A stretch of DNA of 64,000 nt from Rhizobium sp. SG_E_25_P2 (GTDB lineage: Bacteria > Pseudomonadota > Alphaproteobacteria > Rhizobiales > Rhizobiaceae). Within the stretch, counting starts at the first letter, position 1; each line of letters begins with the position of its first letter. Of the stretch, positions 8,481 to 16,058 are shown in pieces. Position numbers and translations under genes: made by a program. Below the pieces are notes generated by a model, which was not told where the DNA came from, did not search any database, and saw nothing but the letters and a program-made list of their open reading frames with translations. The stretch is taken from the NCBI RefSeq assembly GCF_029892285.1, contig NZ_JARXVM010000004.1:186001-250000 (forward strand). Reading direction: 5' to 3'.

Positions 8481-10043
8481 TCAGGCCGCTCCCAACAGAA
8501 AATCGGCGGCGCGTTCGCCGATCATCGTGACGGGAGCATGGGTGTTGCAGGTCGGTATGATCGGAATGACCGACGCATCGGCGATCGTCAGACCGTCGAG
8601 GCCGCGCAGCTTCAGACGCGCGTCGACCACGGCCATTTCGTCATTGCCCATTTTCGCCGTCCCGACCGGATGGAAGAAGGTGGAGCATCCCTGGCGGATG
8701 AAATCGATCATCTCAGGCTTGGACAGCCGCCGGGACGGCGCGGAAAATCCATCAAACAGATCCGAGAAAGCGCGGGTTTCGGCGAGATCCATCATCGTCT
8801 CCACCGCCACTATGAGCGCATCGAGATCGGAAGGTTCGGCCAAATAATTCGGCTGGATGTCGAGCGGGCCGAACGGATCGGATGACAGCATTTTCACATG
8901 GCCAATGCTTTTGGAATGCATCAGCCCCGCGCCGATCGAGAAGACGTCGCCGGAGAGATCGTAAAGCTCGCGGATGCGCGGCTCGGCCGAATTTCCCTGG
9001 ACGGGAAAAGCGTGGATATCGGGCTGGAGAAGGCCGGAACGGGATTTCCAGTTGATCATCGAGCCGCCGCCATTGTCGAGCGCGGGTCCCATCGGCTGTT
9101 TCGATCGACAGACTACCGCCTGCACCAATGGATGATCCTGCAGATTCTTGCCGACGCCGGGCAGCGCATGGCGGAACTCTATGCCGAGGGATGCCAATTC
9201 CTCGGGATCGCCGATGCCGGAAAGCATCAGCAGGCGCGGCGTATCGATCGCGCCCGCCGCCAGCACGACCTGGGTGGTCGCGCGCGTCTCGATGGGCTGT
9301 CCTTCCACGAGATGCTGGACGCCGACGATCGCGCCGTTTTCGATCATCAGGCCGACAGCCTGGGAGTTGCACAGGATCGTGAGGCGCGGATTGCCGAATA
9401 TGGGCGCGAGATAGCCGGTGACAGAACTCCAGCGCTTGCCACCGGAAATGTTGAAATTGGAGGGAGCTGCGCCTTCATTGGTCTCGGAATTTGGATCGGC
9501 TATCCTTGGAATGCCGAGTTCCCCAGCCCCTTCGATCAACGCTTGCGCAACGGGATGCAGCGCCTTGCTGGTCTCGATCCGCAGCGGTCCGCCCGCGCCT
9601 CGGAAAGCTGTCTCTCCGCCTTCCCAATCTTCCGCGCGTTTGAAATAGGGCAGGCAGTCGGCGAAGCTCCAACCGTCGCATCCGGCGGCGCCCCAGGCGT
9701 CGTAGTCGGCGGAGTGGCCGCGATACCACATCATGGCGTTGGTGGAGGAGGAACCGCCGAGCACCTTGCCGCGCGGAATGCCGATCGTGCGACCGGCGAC
9801 GCGCTCGGTCGGGGCGTAGTCGTAAAGCCAGTCATGCCGGCTGCGGCCGAGCGGCACCCATCGGGTGGGATCGGTGATCTCCGGCGCGTCGAATTCTGCC
9901 GAGCCTGCCTCGATCACCAAGACTGTCGCATCCGCGCCCTCGATCAGCCGCCGCGCCACCGCCGCGCCGCCCGAGCCCGAGCCGACGACGATGTAGTCAT
10001 AGGCTTTCAGGAGCGGGCGGTTCGTAACGGGGCGTGGCATCAT
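8481..10043 (-). CDS. GMC family FAD-dependent oxidoreductase
   Basis: About 520 residues, typical in length for glucose-methanol-choline oxidoreductases. The N terminus has the dinucleotide fold (YIVVGSGSGGAAVARRL), followed by the GMC signature GKVLGGSSSTNAMMWYRG; near the C terminus CSTFFHPVGTAKMG carries the catalytic His and NTHAPVTMIGERAADF the second active-site region. It should oxidise an alcohol to an aldehyde, possibly feeding the aldehyde dehydrogenase of the same operon. I chose the ATG pair at 10043/10040; a TTG at 10052 that overlaps the upstream stop is an alternative. Substrate unknown. Confidence 0.87.
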   Translation of the reverse strand: MMPRPVTNRPLLKAYDYIVVGSGSGGAAVARRLIEGADATVLVIEAGSAEFDAPEITDPTRWVPLGRSRHDWLYDYAPTERVAGRTIGIPRGKVLGGSSSTNAMMWYRGHSADYDAWGAAGCDGWSFADCLPYFKRAEDWEGGETAFRGAGGPLRIETSKALHPVAQALIEGAGELGIPRIADPNSETNEGAAPSNFNISGGKRWSSVTGYLAPIFGNPRLTILCNSQAVGLMIENGAIVGVQHLVEGQPIETRATTQVVLAAGAIDTPRLLMLSGIGDPEELASLGIEFRHALPGVGKNLQDHPLVQAVVCRSKQPMGPALDNGGGSMINWKSRSGLLQPDIHAFPVQGNSAEPRIRELYDLSGDVFSIGAGLMHSKSIGHVKMLSSDPFGPLDIQPNYLAEPSDLDALIVAVETMMDLAETRAFSDLFDGFSAPSRRLSKPEMIDFIRQGCSTFFHPVGTAKMGNDEMAVVDARLKLRGLDGLTIADASVIPIIPTCNTHAPVTMIGERAADFLLGAA

Positions 10044-10048
10044 CTGTC

Positions 10049-10657
10049 TCAATTGTGCTCGCTCGGGCCCATGATGACGATGCCTTCGGTCGCCTCAACA
10101 TGGCGGACGAAAATGTATTTGTCCTCGCGTCCGTCGGAATGTTTGCGCTTGATGTCGGGCTGCACTGTGCCCGCCACTTTCGCGACGACGATATAGGGGA
10201 CATCTGCTGATAATCCGGCCTCGCAATGGGCGTCGAATTCTTCGAGCGTGCGAGCAGTGAAGGCGTTTTCGACGCCCGCGCCGCGAGCGATGGCGGCGAT
10301 ATCCACCCGGCCGAAGGCGGTATGCGTCGGCGGGCCGCCGATCGACTGGTAGCACTCGTTGTCCCAGACCACCACGAACAGGTTTTTCGGCTGCTCATTG
10401 CCGAGCGTGGCGAGGATGCCGAGATTGAACATCATGCCGCCATCGGTGTCGAGCGAGACGATGCGGCGATGCGGAAGGCCGGCGGCCAATCCAAAAGCCT
10501 GAGGCGTCACGCAGCCGAGTTGTTGCTGGAACAGGCTCGCCTCGCGCATATGCGGGGCGGCGTTGTACCATTCGTCCACCGAGGCCCCGAGCGAGAGGAT
10601 GACGAGCTCGTCTTTCAGGCGCGCAGCGAGCAGTTTCATGCAGTCGTAGCGCTTCAT
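10049..10657 (-). CDS. ThDP-dependent decarboxylase, beta subunit (ComE/phosphonopyruvate decarboxylase type)
   Basis: This 202-residue protein is the pyrophosphate-binding half of a thiamin diphosphate enzyme. LDTDGGMMFN is a version of the G-D-G...N metal and diphosphate motif. It overlaps the alpha-subunit gene by ATGA. Split enzymes of this type include sulfopyruvate decarboxylase ComDE; single-chain relatives include phosphonopyruvate and benzoylformate decarboxylases. The pair should decarboxylate a 2-oxo acid to an aldehyde, which could then be oxidised by the aldehyde dehydrogenase. Its presence in a purine-type operon is unexpected, and the substrate is open. Confidence 0.82.
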   Translation of the reverse strand: MKRYDCMKLLAARLKDELVILSLGASVDEWYNAAPHMREASLFQQQLGCVTPQAFGLAAGLPHRRIVSLDTDGGMMFNLGILATLGNEQPKNLFVVVWDNECYQSIGGPPTHTAFGRVDIAAIARGAGVENAFTARTLEEFDAHCEAGLSADVPYIVVAKVAGTVQPDIKRKHSDGREDKYIFVRHVEATEGIVIMGPSEHN

Positions 10658-11154
10658 CGCACGATCTCCCCGCCGAGCGCGATGGCCGAATGGTAATAGG
10701 CGTTGTAGGACCAGTTATAGGCATCGACGATCGACTGTTCGATCTGCTCCTCTTCGCGGACGATCCGGTAGGGAATGCGCAACGCATTCAGCACCGGCTC
10801 CATGGTGATGCCGTGGGGGATAGCCCACCAATTGTTCTCGCCGAGTTCGCCGCGATAGCTCATCAGCATCACCACCGGAATGCCGGCGCCGAGGCCCATG
10901 CGGGCGAGCGGTTCGACCGAGGCGCGCAGGCCGGAATTCTCCATCACCAGCGCTGCGCGCTTGCCGGACAGGAACACGCCGCCGCAGATAGCAGCGCCTT
11001 CGCCCTCATTGGTGACGCGGATGGTGCGGATGTCAGGATCGGCGTCAAGCGCCGGATAGAGCGGTTTGAAAAGGGAATCGGGCAGGTAGCAGACGATGGA
11101 TACGCCCGCTTTCTTGAGACCCCGCAGCACCGCGTCGACGGCTGATTGCTTCAT
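10654..11154 (-). CDS. ThDP-dependent decarboxylase, alpha subunit (ComD-like)
   Basis: The 166-residue protein is the pyrimidine-binding half of a two-subunit thiamin diphosphate decarboxylase. VTNEGEGAAI contains the conserved Glu that activates the cofactor; CYLPDSLFKPL near the N terminus is the substrate-side loop seen in sulfopyruvate/phosphonopyruvate decarboxylases. It is the first gene after the LysR gene, and the 93-base gap between them carries two inverted repeats, so a local promoter may start here. The length matches ComD-type subunits. It is not a full-length acetolactate synthase or pyruvate decarboxylase, both of which exceed 500 residues. Confidence 0.82.
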   Translation of the reverse strand: MKQSAVDAVLRGLKKAGVSIVCYLPDSLFKPLYPALDADPDIRTIRVTNEGEGAAICGGVFLSGKRAALVMENSGLRASVEPLARMGLGAGIPVVMLMSYRGELGENNWWAIPHGITMEPVLNALRIPYRIVREEEQIEQSIVDAYNWSYNAYYHSAIALGGEIVR

Positions 11155-11204
11155 GATTGTAACTCCGTTCGCTGGGAGCAGAGCAAATTGGAGGTGTTCC
11201 GAAT

Positions 11205-11222
11205 AGACAAGAAAATTTGTCT
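11205..11222. promoter_or_regulatory. Inverted repeat AGACAA-N6-TTGTCT, candidate LysR site
   Basis: Perfect six-base arms separated by six bases, in an AT-rich patch between the lysR gene and the ThDP decarboxylase genes. It lies about 50-70 bases upstream of the alpha-subunit start. LysR regulators bind imperfect T-N11-A dyads of this size. Binding by the adjacent LysR protein is inferred from position only. Confidence 0.45.
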
Positions 11223-11225
11223 GGC

Positions 11226-11246
11226 TTGTTGCGTCATAAGCAACAA
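11226..11246. promoter_or_regulatory. Inverted repeat TTGTTGC-N7-GCAACAA, candidate operator
   Basis: Perfect seven-base arms with a seven-base spacer, ending two bases from the lysR stop codon. It is not GC-rich and has no T-run, which argues against a terminator. It stands just upstream of the first repeat, so the two together could be recognition and activation sites for the neighbouring LysR protein. Confidence 0.45.
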
Positions 11247-11247
11247 C

Positions 11248-12180
11248 TCACGTTGTCGTGGCTGCGCCGAGACGATCGACCGCCTCGGCGAGCAGTTTAC
11301 CGAAAGCGGAGGCGGCGTCGGATATTTCCTTTTCGGAGCGCGACAGCAACATCAGCTTTCGCGGCGGCAGGCGGCTGTCCTTCAGCGGGATAAAATTCAG
11401 CGTGCCCTCGGCAAGCTCCTGTTCGACGCCGACTCGCGTCTGCAGCACTGCGCCAAGATTGCGCTTGGCGAGATCCACCATCAGCCCGATCGAATTGGTG
11501 CGGGCGCGGCGCGAGAGGTCGATGAGCGACCGGTTGAACGCCTCCTCGACCGAGGCGCCCAGCGTCAGCGAAGCGTCCGACAGGATGACCCGCTGGTTGG
11601 CGAGATCGAACAGCTTGAGTTCAGTGCGCTCCGCCATCTCGCTGCCTGGCAGGGCGAGAACGCCGAGCGGCAACAGCGCCTGGGTGATGCGCCGCATGGC
11701 GCGCGGAGGCCGGATATCGAAGACGACGGCGAGATCGCAATCGCCTTCCGCCACCGCTGTCGCCGCCTGTTGAGAACCCATCACCTTGATTTCGACGGTG
11801 ATGTCGGGATGCCGTCCCCAGAACTGCTGTAACGCCCCTGGCATCAGGCCGCGGGCGACGCTTTCCACCACCGCCACCGACAGCGAGCCACGATGCAACC
11901 CGTGCAACTCGTTGATTTCGTTGCAGGCGCGGTTGAGTTCGCCGAGACTCGCGCGGGCGTGATAGAGCATCAATTCGCCGGCGCTGGTGAGTTTCAGCCT
12001 TTGCCGGACGCGTTCGAACAGCGGCGTGCCCAACTCGTCCTCGAGCTGTTTCAGCACGCGGCTGATGGAGGAGGGCGCGACATTGAGCGCGAGCGCCGCC
12101 TGCCGGATCGAGCCCAGCCGCGCCACCAGCTGGAAATAGTGGATGCGGGTGGCGACGAGCCCGAGCCGGAAAGGGTCCAT
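11248..12180 (-). CDS. LysR family transcriptional regulator
   Basis: The 310-residue protein has an N-terminal winged helix-turn-helix (residues about 10-65; GSIRQAALALNVAPSSISRVLKQLE) and a C-terminal periplasmic-binding-like effector domain. The start at 12180 (MDPFRLGL) was chosen because it lies four bases after the adenine deaminase stop; a longer frame would overlap that gene. It is embedded in the minus-strand operon rather than divergent from it, between adenine deaminase and the ThDP decarboxylase. It probably controls the downstream genes through the inverted repeats at 11205-11246, with a purine or a downstream metabolite as possible effector. Confidence 0.93.
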   Translation of the reverse strand: MDPFRLGLVATRIHYFQLVARLGSIRQAALALNVAPSSISRVLKQLEDELGTPLFERVRQRLKLTSAGELMLYHARASLGELNRACNEINELHGLHRGSLSVAVVESVARGLMPGALQQFWGRHPDITVEIKVMGSQQAATAVAEGDCDLAVVFDIRPPRAMRRITQALLPLGVLALPGSEMAERTELKLFDLANQRVILSDASLTLGASVEEAFNRSLIDLSRRARTNSIGLMVDLAKRNLGAVLQTRVGVEQELAEGTLNFIPLKDSRLPPRKLMLLSRSEKEISDAASAFGKLLAEAVDRLGAATTT

Positions 12181-12184
12181 GGCG

Positions 12185-13984
12185 TCAGGCCGGCTCGAAC
12201 AGCGGCTGGATGCGCATCTCAGGCACCAGCACATTGCCCTTGTCGGTGATGCGGATTTCCGGGATCACCGACAGGGGGATCAGGTTGAAGCCCATATAGG
12301 GAATGGTGCAGCCCGCCTTTTCCCATTCGATCTTGAGCTTCTGCACCTCTTCGGCCACCACATGCACACGCTTGTCGGACAGGAGCCCGGCGATCGGCAG
12401 CGGCACCATGGCGGTCACCACGCCGTCCTGCACCACGCAGACGCCGCCCTGATGGGCTTCGATGGCGCGGAGCGCCACCTGCATATCCGCCTCGTTCGCG
12501 CCGGCGATGATGATGTTGTGGCTGTCATGGCCGACCGAAGAGGCGACCGCGCCGCTCTTCAGCGCGAAATTCGACAGGAGGCCATGGGCGACATTGCCCG
12601 AAGATTTGCCATGGCGCTCGATCACGGTGACGAAGCACAGGCCGTGGCGGTCGAACTGCGTCTGCCAGTCGTTCGCAGGCTCGAGCCGGATCTGCTCGTG
12701 ACCGAGAATGATGCCCGGCAATTCGGTGCGGATCGTATGCGCAATCACGGGCGTCGTCGGCAGGTCCGGGGTGAGCTTCAGCTCCTTCGGCAGCTTCACC
12801 GTATGATAGGCGGCTTCGGGATAGCGCCAGAGGTCGGACAGCGCTTCATCCAGGATCGGGGTGATCTTCTTCTGGTCGACAACGAGTTCGCCGCCATACC
12901 AGGTGCTGACGGGCTTGAGATCGTCGTCGAGCAGCACGAGATCGGCGCGTCGGCTGCCGCCCATGCCGCCAATTTCGCCTTCCTTGCCGAAGCGGGTCGC
13001 GCCATGGAGAGAGCCCATCGACCAGGCTTGTTCCTTGGTCATGCCGGCCTTCACCGCTTCGCGCACCACCCAGTCCATGCCGAAGGTCAGAAGGTCGTCG
13101 GCGTCACGGTCGTCGGTGCACACGGCGACGCGCTTGTGCGACGAGCCGAGTTCGGTGATCGTGCGGATGGCGTCCGGCAGCGAATGCCAGGGCGTGGTCG
13201 GCGGGCCGCCGCGCAGGAAGAGCCAGATGCCGGCTTCCAGCATGTCGTCGGCGATATCGCGGTCGATGGCTTCATGGGTGTCGGTGACGCCTGAAGCGGC
13301 GTAGGCCGCGACAAACTCTCTGCCATAGACATGGCCGCAGACCGGCTTGCCGCGCGACAGCGCCGCCGCCAGGATCGCGTGGCTGCGCTCGTCACCCATG
13401 GTCACCGGCACGAAATCCATCTTTTCACCGAGCGCCACGGCCTCGGGCCATTTGTCGAACAGCGCCGCGATCTTGTCGGGCGTCAGGTCGCCGCCGGCGG
13501 TTTCGAGTTCCGGCGAGGTCGCCGGCACGGTCGAGGGCACGGTGAGGAAGATGGACAACGGCGCATGCCGGGCATCCTCCAGCATCGCCTCGACGCCGGC
13601 GACATCCATGACATTGCCGATCTCGTGGCTGTCGCAGAAAATCGTCGTGGTGCCATTGAGGAGTGCGGCCTCCGCATAGGCGCAGGCCGTCACCATCGAG
13701 CTTTCGATATGGATATGCGGGTCGACGAGCCCGGGCGCGATGATGCCCCCCTTGGCGTCATAGCGTTTCGCGCCGCCCTTGTGGGTTCCGGCAGGCTTGA
13801 CGGCGGCGATGCGGCCGCCGGCGATCCAGACTTCCCGGGCTGGCAGGATGCGTTCGGAATAGGTCGAGAGCACGCGCGCGTCGGAGATGACGAGATCGGG
13901 ATCGGCGCGTCCGGAGGCGACATCGGCGAGCCTTCGGGTCATGCTGGCGAGTGGCGCGACGGAAAAACGGGTGAGGGACGTCAT
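12185..13984 (-). CDS. ade: Adenine deaminase
   Basis: The 599-residue enzyme converts adenine to hypoxanthine and ammonia. It has the full Ade architecture: an amidohydrolase barrel with [11 protein letters not shown] near residue 100, CDSHEIGNV, a late [10 protein letters not shown], and a C-terminal Ade-specific domain (SSVGHDSHN). The length matches the bacterial family. The start has an AGGAG Shine-Dalgarno sequence seven bases upstream. It follows the GST-like gene and precedes lysR by four bases. Together with guanine deaminase in the divergent arm it marks the region as purine catabolic. Confidence 0.94.
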   Translation of the reverse strand: MTSLTRFSVAPLASMTRRLADVASGRADPDLVISDARVLSTYSERILPAREVWIAGGRIAAVKPAGTHKGGAKRYDAKGGIIAPGLVDPHIHIESSMVTACAYAEAALLNGTTTIFCDSHEIGNVMDVAGVEAMLEDARHAPLSIFLTVPSTVPATSPELETAGGDLTPDKIAALFDKWPEAVALGEKMDFVPVTMGDERSHAILAAALSRGKPVCGHVYGREFVAAYAASGVTDTHEAIDRDIADDMLEAGIWLFLRGGPPTTPWHSLPDAIRTITELGSSHKRVAVCTDDRDADDLLTFGMDWVVREAVKAGMTKEQAWSMGSLHGATRFGKEGEIGGMGGSRRADLVLLDDDLKPVSTWYGGELVVDQKKITPILDEALSDLWRYPEAAYHTVKLPKELKLTPDLPTTPVIAHTIRTELPGIILGHEQIRLEPANDWQTQFDRHGLCFVTVIERHGKSSGNVAHGLLSNFALKSGAVASSVGHDSHNIIIAGANEADMQVALRAIEAHQGGVCVVQDGVVTAMVPLPIAGLLSDKRVHVVAEEVQKLKIEWEKAGCTIPYMGFNLIPLSVIPEIRITDKGNVLVPEMRIQPLFEPA

Positions 13985-14002
13985 GGTCTTCTCCTGAGGC
14001 CG

Positions 14003-14632
14003 TCAGTGATAATCGGGAATGCCCGGCATGGTCTTGAACCCGTCGAGCGTGCGGAACCGGCGGATCCAGCGCCGCAGCGCCGGGAATTCGTCGTGATCGA
14101 TGCCGAAATCGCGCGACAGCGCGAAGATCGGAAACAGCGTGACATCGGCGATCGTGGCGTGGTCGGCCGCAAACCATTCAACGCCGTCCATCTGGCGAAG
14201 GGTCATGTGGTCGTCCATGGCGCGAAAGGCTTCGCGCGCAGCGCTTCTCAGCGCATCGAGATCGCCCGGCTCACCAAACAGCGCCACAAGCCTGGCCTGC
14301 ATGGCAGGCGCGAGCGCCGAGGCGGAGAAATTCAGCCAGCGCATGGTTTCGCCGAAAGCCCTGAGCTCCATCGGCAGGAACTGCCCCGATGGATCGTAGG
14401 CCTTGGCGAGATAGGCGAGGATGGCCTCCGGGCCATACAGCGTCAACTCGCCATCCTTTATCACCGGCAGGGAGCCCAGCGGCGACAGCGCTCGCATGGC
14501 GGGGCCGAGATGTTCCTTGCCCGGAACCATGTCGACAGCCACGACCTCGTGCGGCGTCTTGAGCATCGACAGCAGCAGCCTGACGCGGTAACTGGAATCG
14601 TCGAGTTCGTAATTGTAGAGAGTGAGAGACAT
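14003..14632 (-). CDS. Glutathione S-transferase-like protein (possible NdmE-type partner)
   Basis: The 209-residue protein has the thioredoxin-like N-terminal GST domain (MSLTLYNYELDDSSYRVRL, with SLPVIKDGELTLYGPEAIL) and a helical C-terminal domain. Its start overlaps the stop of the Rieske protein gene as TAATG, so the two are made together. In caffeine-degrading Pseudomonas a GST-like protein (NdmE) forms a complex with the Rieske-less oxygenase NdmC and the Rieske-bearing reductase NdmD. Here a GST-like protein is coupled to a Rieske protein in an operon with a Rieske-less oxygenase, so a structural role is at least as likely as glutathione chemistry. That role is inference. Confidence 0.85.
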   Translation of the reverse strand: MSLTLYNYELDDSSYRVRLLLSMLKTPHEVVAVDMVPGKEHLGPAMRALSPLGSLPVIKDGELTLYGPEAILAYLAKAYDPSGQFLPMELRAFGETMRWLNFSASALAPAMQARLVALFGEPGDLDALRSAAREAFRAMDDHMTLRQMDGVEWFAADHATIADVTLFPIFALSRDFGIDHDEFPALRRWIRRFRTLDGFKTMPGIPDYH

Positions 14633-15324
14633 TACGCCACCTTCGCCATGGGAGTGACAGGGGCGGTTTCGATTGCGCGCCGGGCGTTCTCGGCCCATTT
14701 GGCTATGCTTTTCCGCGCAGCGGCGTCGACCGCGCCGATGGCCGCGATATGCAGCGCGCTTTTATCTGCCGCGACCGACTGACCGGCGATAAGAAGTTTG
14801 ACCTCACCGCTCGTGAAAAGCACAGCGCCCGAAGACAGCGTCTCCATCGACACATCCGCGCCGTCGATTGGCAGGCAAGGCAACAGGGGCGCAATGGCCT
14901 CGACCGGACGGTCGATATAGAGGCTGCGGATCGGCGTGACGTCGTCGGATATGGCAGGCAGCGCCGAAGCGTCCGCCGTCTCCTTGAGACAGGTCCAGAT
15001 CACGCCGCCGCGCTCAGTGACCGCATAGGACGGGATCTTGATGGTCGAGGGAACCTCAAGGTCGGGATGCGCCGGAATATAGCGGCATTGGCCGCCCGTA
15101 TCGTATTGCCAACCGTGATAGAGGCAGGCGATGTGATCGCCGCGCACAAAGCCGAAGCTCATGCGCATGCCGCGATGGGGACAGCGATCTTCCCAGACAT
15201 GCGCATTGCCGCTGTTGTCGCGCCAGACTACGATTTCAAACCCATTGATCTGTGTGCCTGCTGAGGTTCCGGCCTCAATCGAGGCGCTGAGCGCTACCGG
15301 CGTCCAGCCGCTTGCCGCTGTCAT
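14632..15324 (-). CDS. Free-standing Rieske 2Fe-2S protein
   Basis: This 230-residue protein has an oxygenase-type Rieske domain at residues about 5-115 with ligands C48 and H50 (DRCPHRG) and C67 and H70 (CLYHGW). The remaining 110 residues contain no iron-ligand motif and no reductase motif, so it is neither a complete oxygenase nor an NdmD-type reductase. The start at 15324 has an AAGGAG Shine-Dalgarno site seven bases upstream. Two oxygenase catalytic subunits in this region (6182-7051 and 20876-21736) lack their own Rieske cluster, so this protein probably delivers electrons to them. The C-terminal domain is unfamiliar to me and may mediate docking. Confidence 0.87.
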   Translation of the reverse strand: MTAASGWTPVALSASIEAGTSAGTQINGFEIVVWRDNSGNAHVWEDRCPHRGMRMSFGFVRGDHIACLYHGWQYDTGGQCRYIPAHPDLEVPSTIKIPSYAVTERGGVIWTCLKETADASALPAISDDVTPIRSLYIDRPVEAIAPLLPCLPIDGADVSMETLSSGAVLFTSGEVKLLIAGQSVAADKSALHIAAIGAVDAAARKSIAKWAENARRAIETAPVTPMAKVA

Positions 15325-15366
15325 CTTCTTGCTCCTTCGTATCCGATCCCGGGGATCATTCAATTC

Positions 15367-15609
15367 TCAATTCCTGACATCCGCGCGAGTGACCTCGCGG
15401 ATGATGCAATCCCTTGGCCCCAGGCTGCAGGCCATTTCGAACATGTCCACCAGGGCCTCCTGGCCGCTCACCCGCACGGTCGCCCGGCCGGAGTCGCAAG
15501 CGTCTATGGCGAGGGCGAGATCGAGCCGCGCCGCCCTGTGGCGCGCAAACTCGATGAAGCTTTCGCTGGCGATGTCGCCGATAAAGGCAAACTTGATCTC
15601 TTCGGTCAC
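15367..15609 (-). CDS. Small acylphosphatase-like protein, catalytic residues not conserved
   Basis: About 80 residues with an acylphosphatase-type ferredoxin fold pattern: a first strand with ASESFIEFARHRAARLDL, then ATVRVSGQEALVDMFEMAC and GPRDCIIREV. In true acylphosphatases the first loop has a GFR motif and an Asn after the helix; here the Arg position reads Ile and the Asn position Asp, so phosphatase activity is doubtful. I chose the GTG at 15609 because an AGGA lies seven bases upstream; an ATG at 15669 in the same frame is possible. It is the first gene of the purine-type minus operon, 42 bases before the Rieske gene. Function unknown. Confidence 0.62.
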   Translation of the reverse strand: MTEEIKFAFIGDIASESFIEFARHRAARLDLALAIDACDSGRATVRVSGQEALVDMFEMACSLGPRDCIIREVTRADVRN

Positions 15610-15705
15610 GTCGTGTCCTACATTGCGGGGCTTTGGCCAGACAGCACAAATGATAGCCTGCTGGCGCATGCGTTTTGTCCTTGTCTCGGCCCGTTAATTG
15701 GGCGT

Positions 15706-15724
15706 ATGGCTAAAAAATAGCCAT
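15706..15724. promoter_or_regulatory. Inverted repeat ATGGCTA-N5-TAGCCAT
   Basis: Perfect seven-base arms around an A5 spacer, about 100 bases upstream of the acylphosphatase-like gene on the minus strand. The AT-rich centre and lack of a following T-run fit a repressor or activator site for the leftward operon better than a terminator. The cognate regulator is not known. Confidence 0.45.
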
Positions 15725-15892
15725 GCACCCGATTTCATCACTGTAGACTTTGGCTTGCGCCGATTTCAAGCGATTTTTTCGCCCTACTTGTTGCGCTCAG
15801 CGCATCAACCGCGTCGAAATTTGAGGTCTATGCGGAACATCCTCTATTTGAAAGGCTGCCGATCCGGCGGTTCCTGATCCTCTGGCGGCGGT

Positions 15893-15918
15893 GCGCGCTG
15901 GTTATGCGTTGAGCGCGC
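15893..15918. promoter_or_regulatory. Inverted repeat GCGCGCT-N12-AGCGCGC
   Basis: Seven-base arms with a twelve-base centre. The dyad is centred about 100 bases upstream of the expected transcription start of the sigma-54 promoter, the usual distance for an enhancer-binding protein. It does not match the classic NtrC consensus (TGCAC dyad). Confidence 0.35.
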
Positions 15919-15942
15919 CGACAGCGATGGAGTTGCAAGGGT

Positions 15943-15961
15943 TTGCGGGGAATTCCCGCAA
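15943..15961. promoter_or_regulatory. Inverted repeat TTGCGGG-N5-CCCGCAA
   Basis: Perfect seven-base arms with the spacer GAATT, centred about 55 bases before the expected start of transcription and directly upstream of the sigma-54 -24 element. It may bind an activator, or a repressor that blocks polymerase. Confidence 0.45.
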
Positions 15962-15979
15962 GGGCTGCGACTGCGGGCC

Positions 15980-15996
15980 TTGGCACAGGAGTTGCT
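15980..15996 (+). promoter_or_regulatory. Sigma-54 (RpoN) promoter for the BMP importer operon
   Basis: TTGGCAC, five bases, TTGCT matches the -24/-12 consensus, with GG at 15982-15983 and GC at 15994-15995 exactly ten bases apart. It lies 63 bases upstream of the binding-protein start, leaving room for a leader of about 50 bases. RpoN promoters often control nitrogen-source use, which fits purine uptake and deamination. Confidence 0.78.
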
Positions 15997-16058
15997 TCAG
16001 TTACGTCGAAAGCGTCGGAAGCTAGGACTATCCGGCGGAAAACCAAAAAGGGGTTCAC

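Larger units (their letters stand above)
15610..16058. promoter_or_regulatory. Divergent regulatory region between the two purine-type arms
   Basis: This 449-base non-coding stretch separates the leftward operon from the BMP-type importer operon. It holds three clear inverted repeats (15706-15724, 15893-15918 and 15943-15961) and one sigma-54 promoter match (15980-15996). I did not find a convincing sigma-70 promoter for the leftward arm. The arrangement of dyads upstream of a -24/-12 element suggests control by an enhancer-binding protein that is not encoded in this window. Confidence 0.7.

Noticed and set aside
6185-8530. A 781-codon open frame on the plus strand opposite the oxygenase and amidohydrolase genes
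   Set aside because: It is an antisense shadow of two clearly recognised genes in high-GC DNA; its product is rich in Arg, His and Asp with no domain motif.
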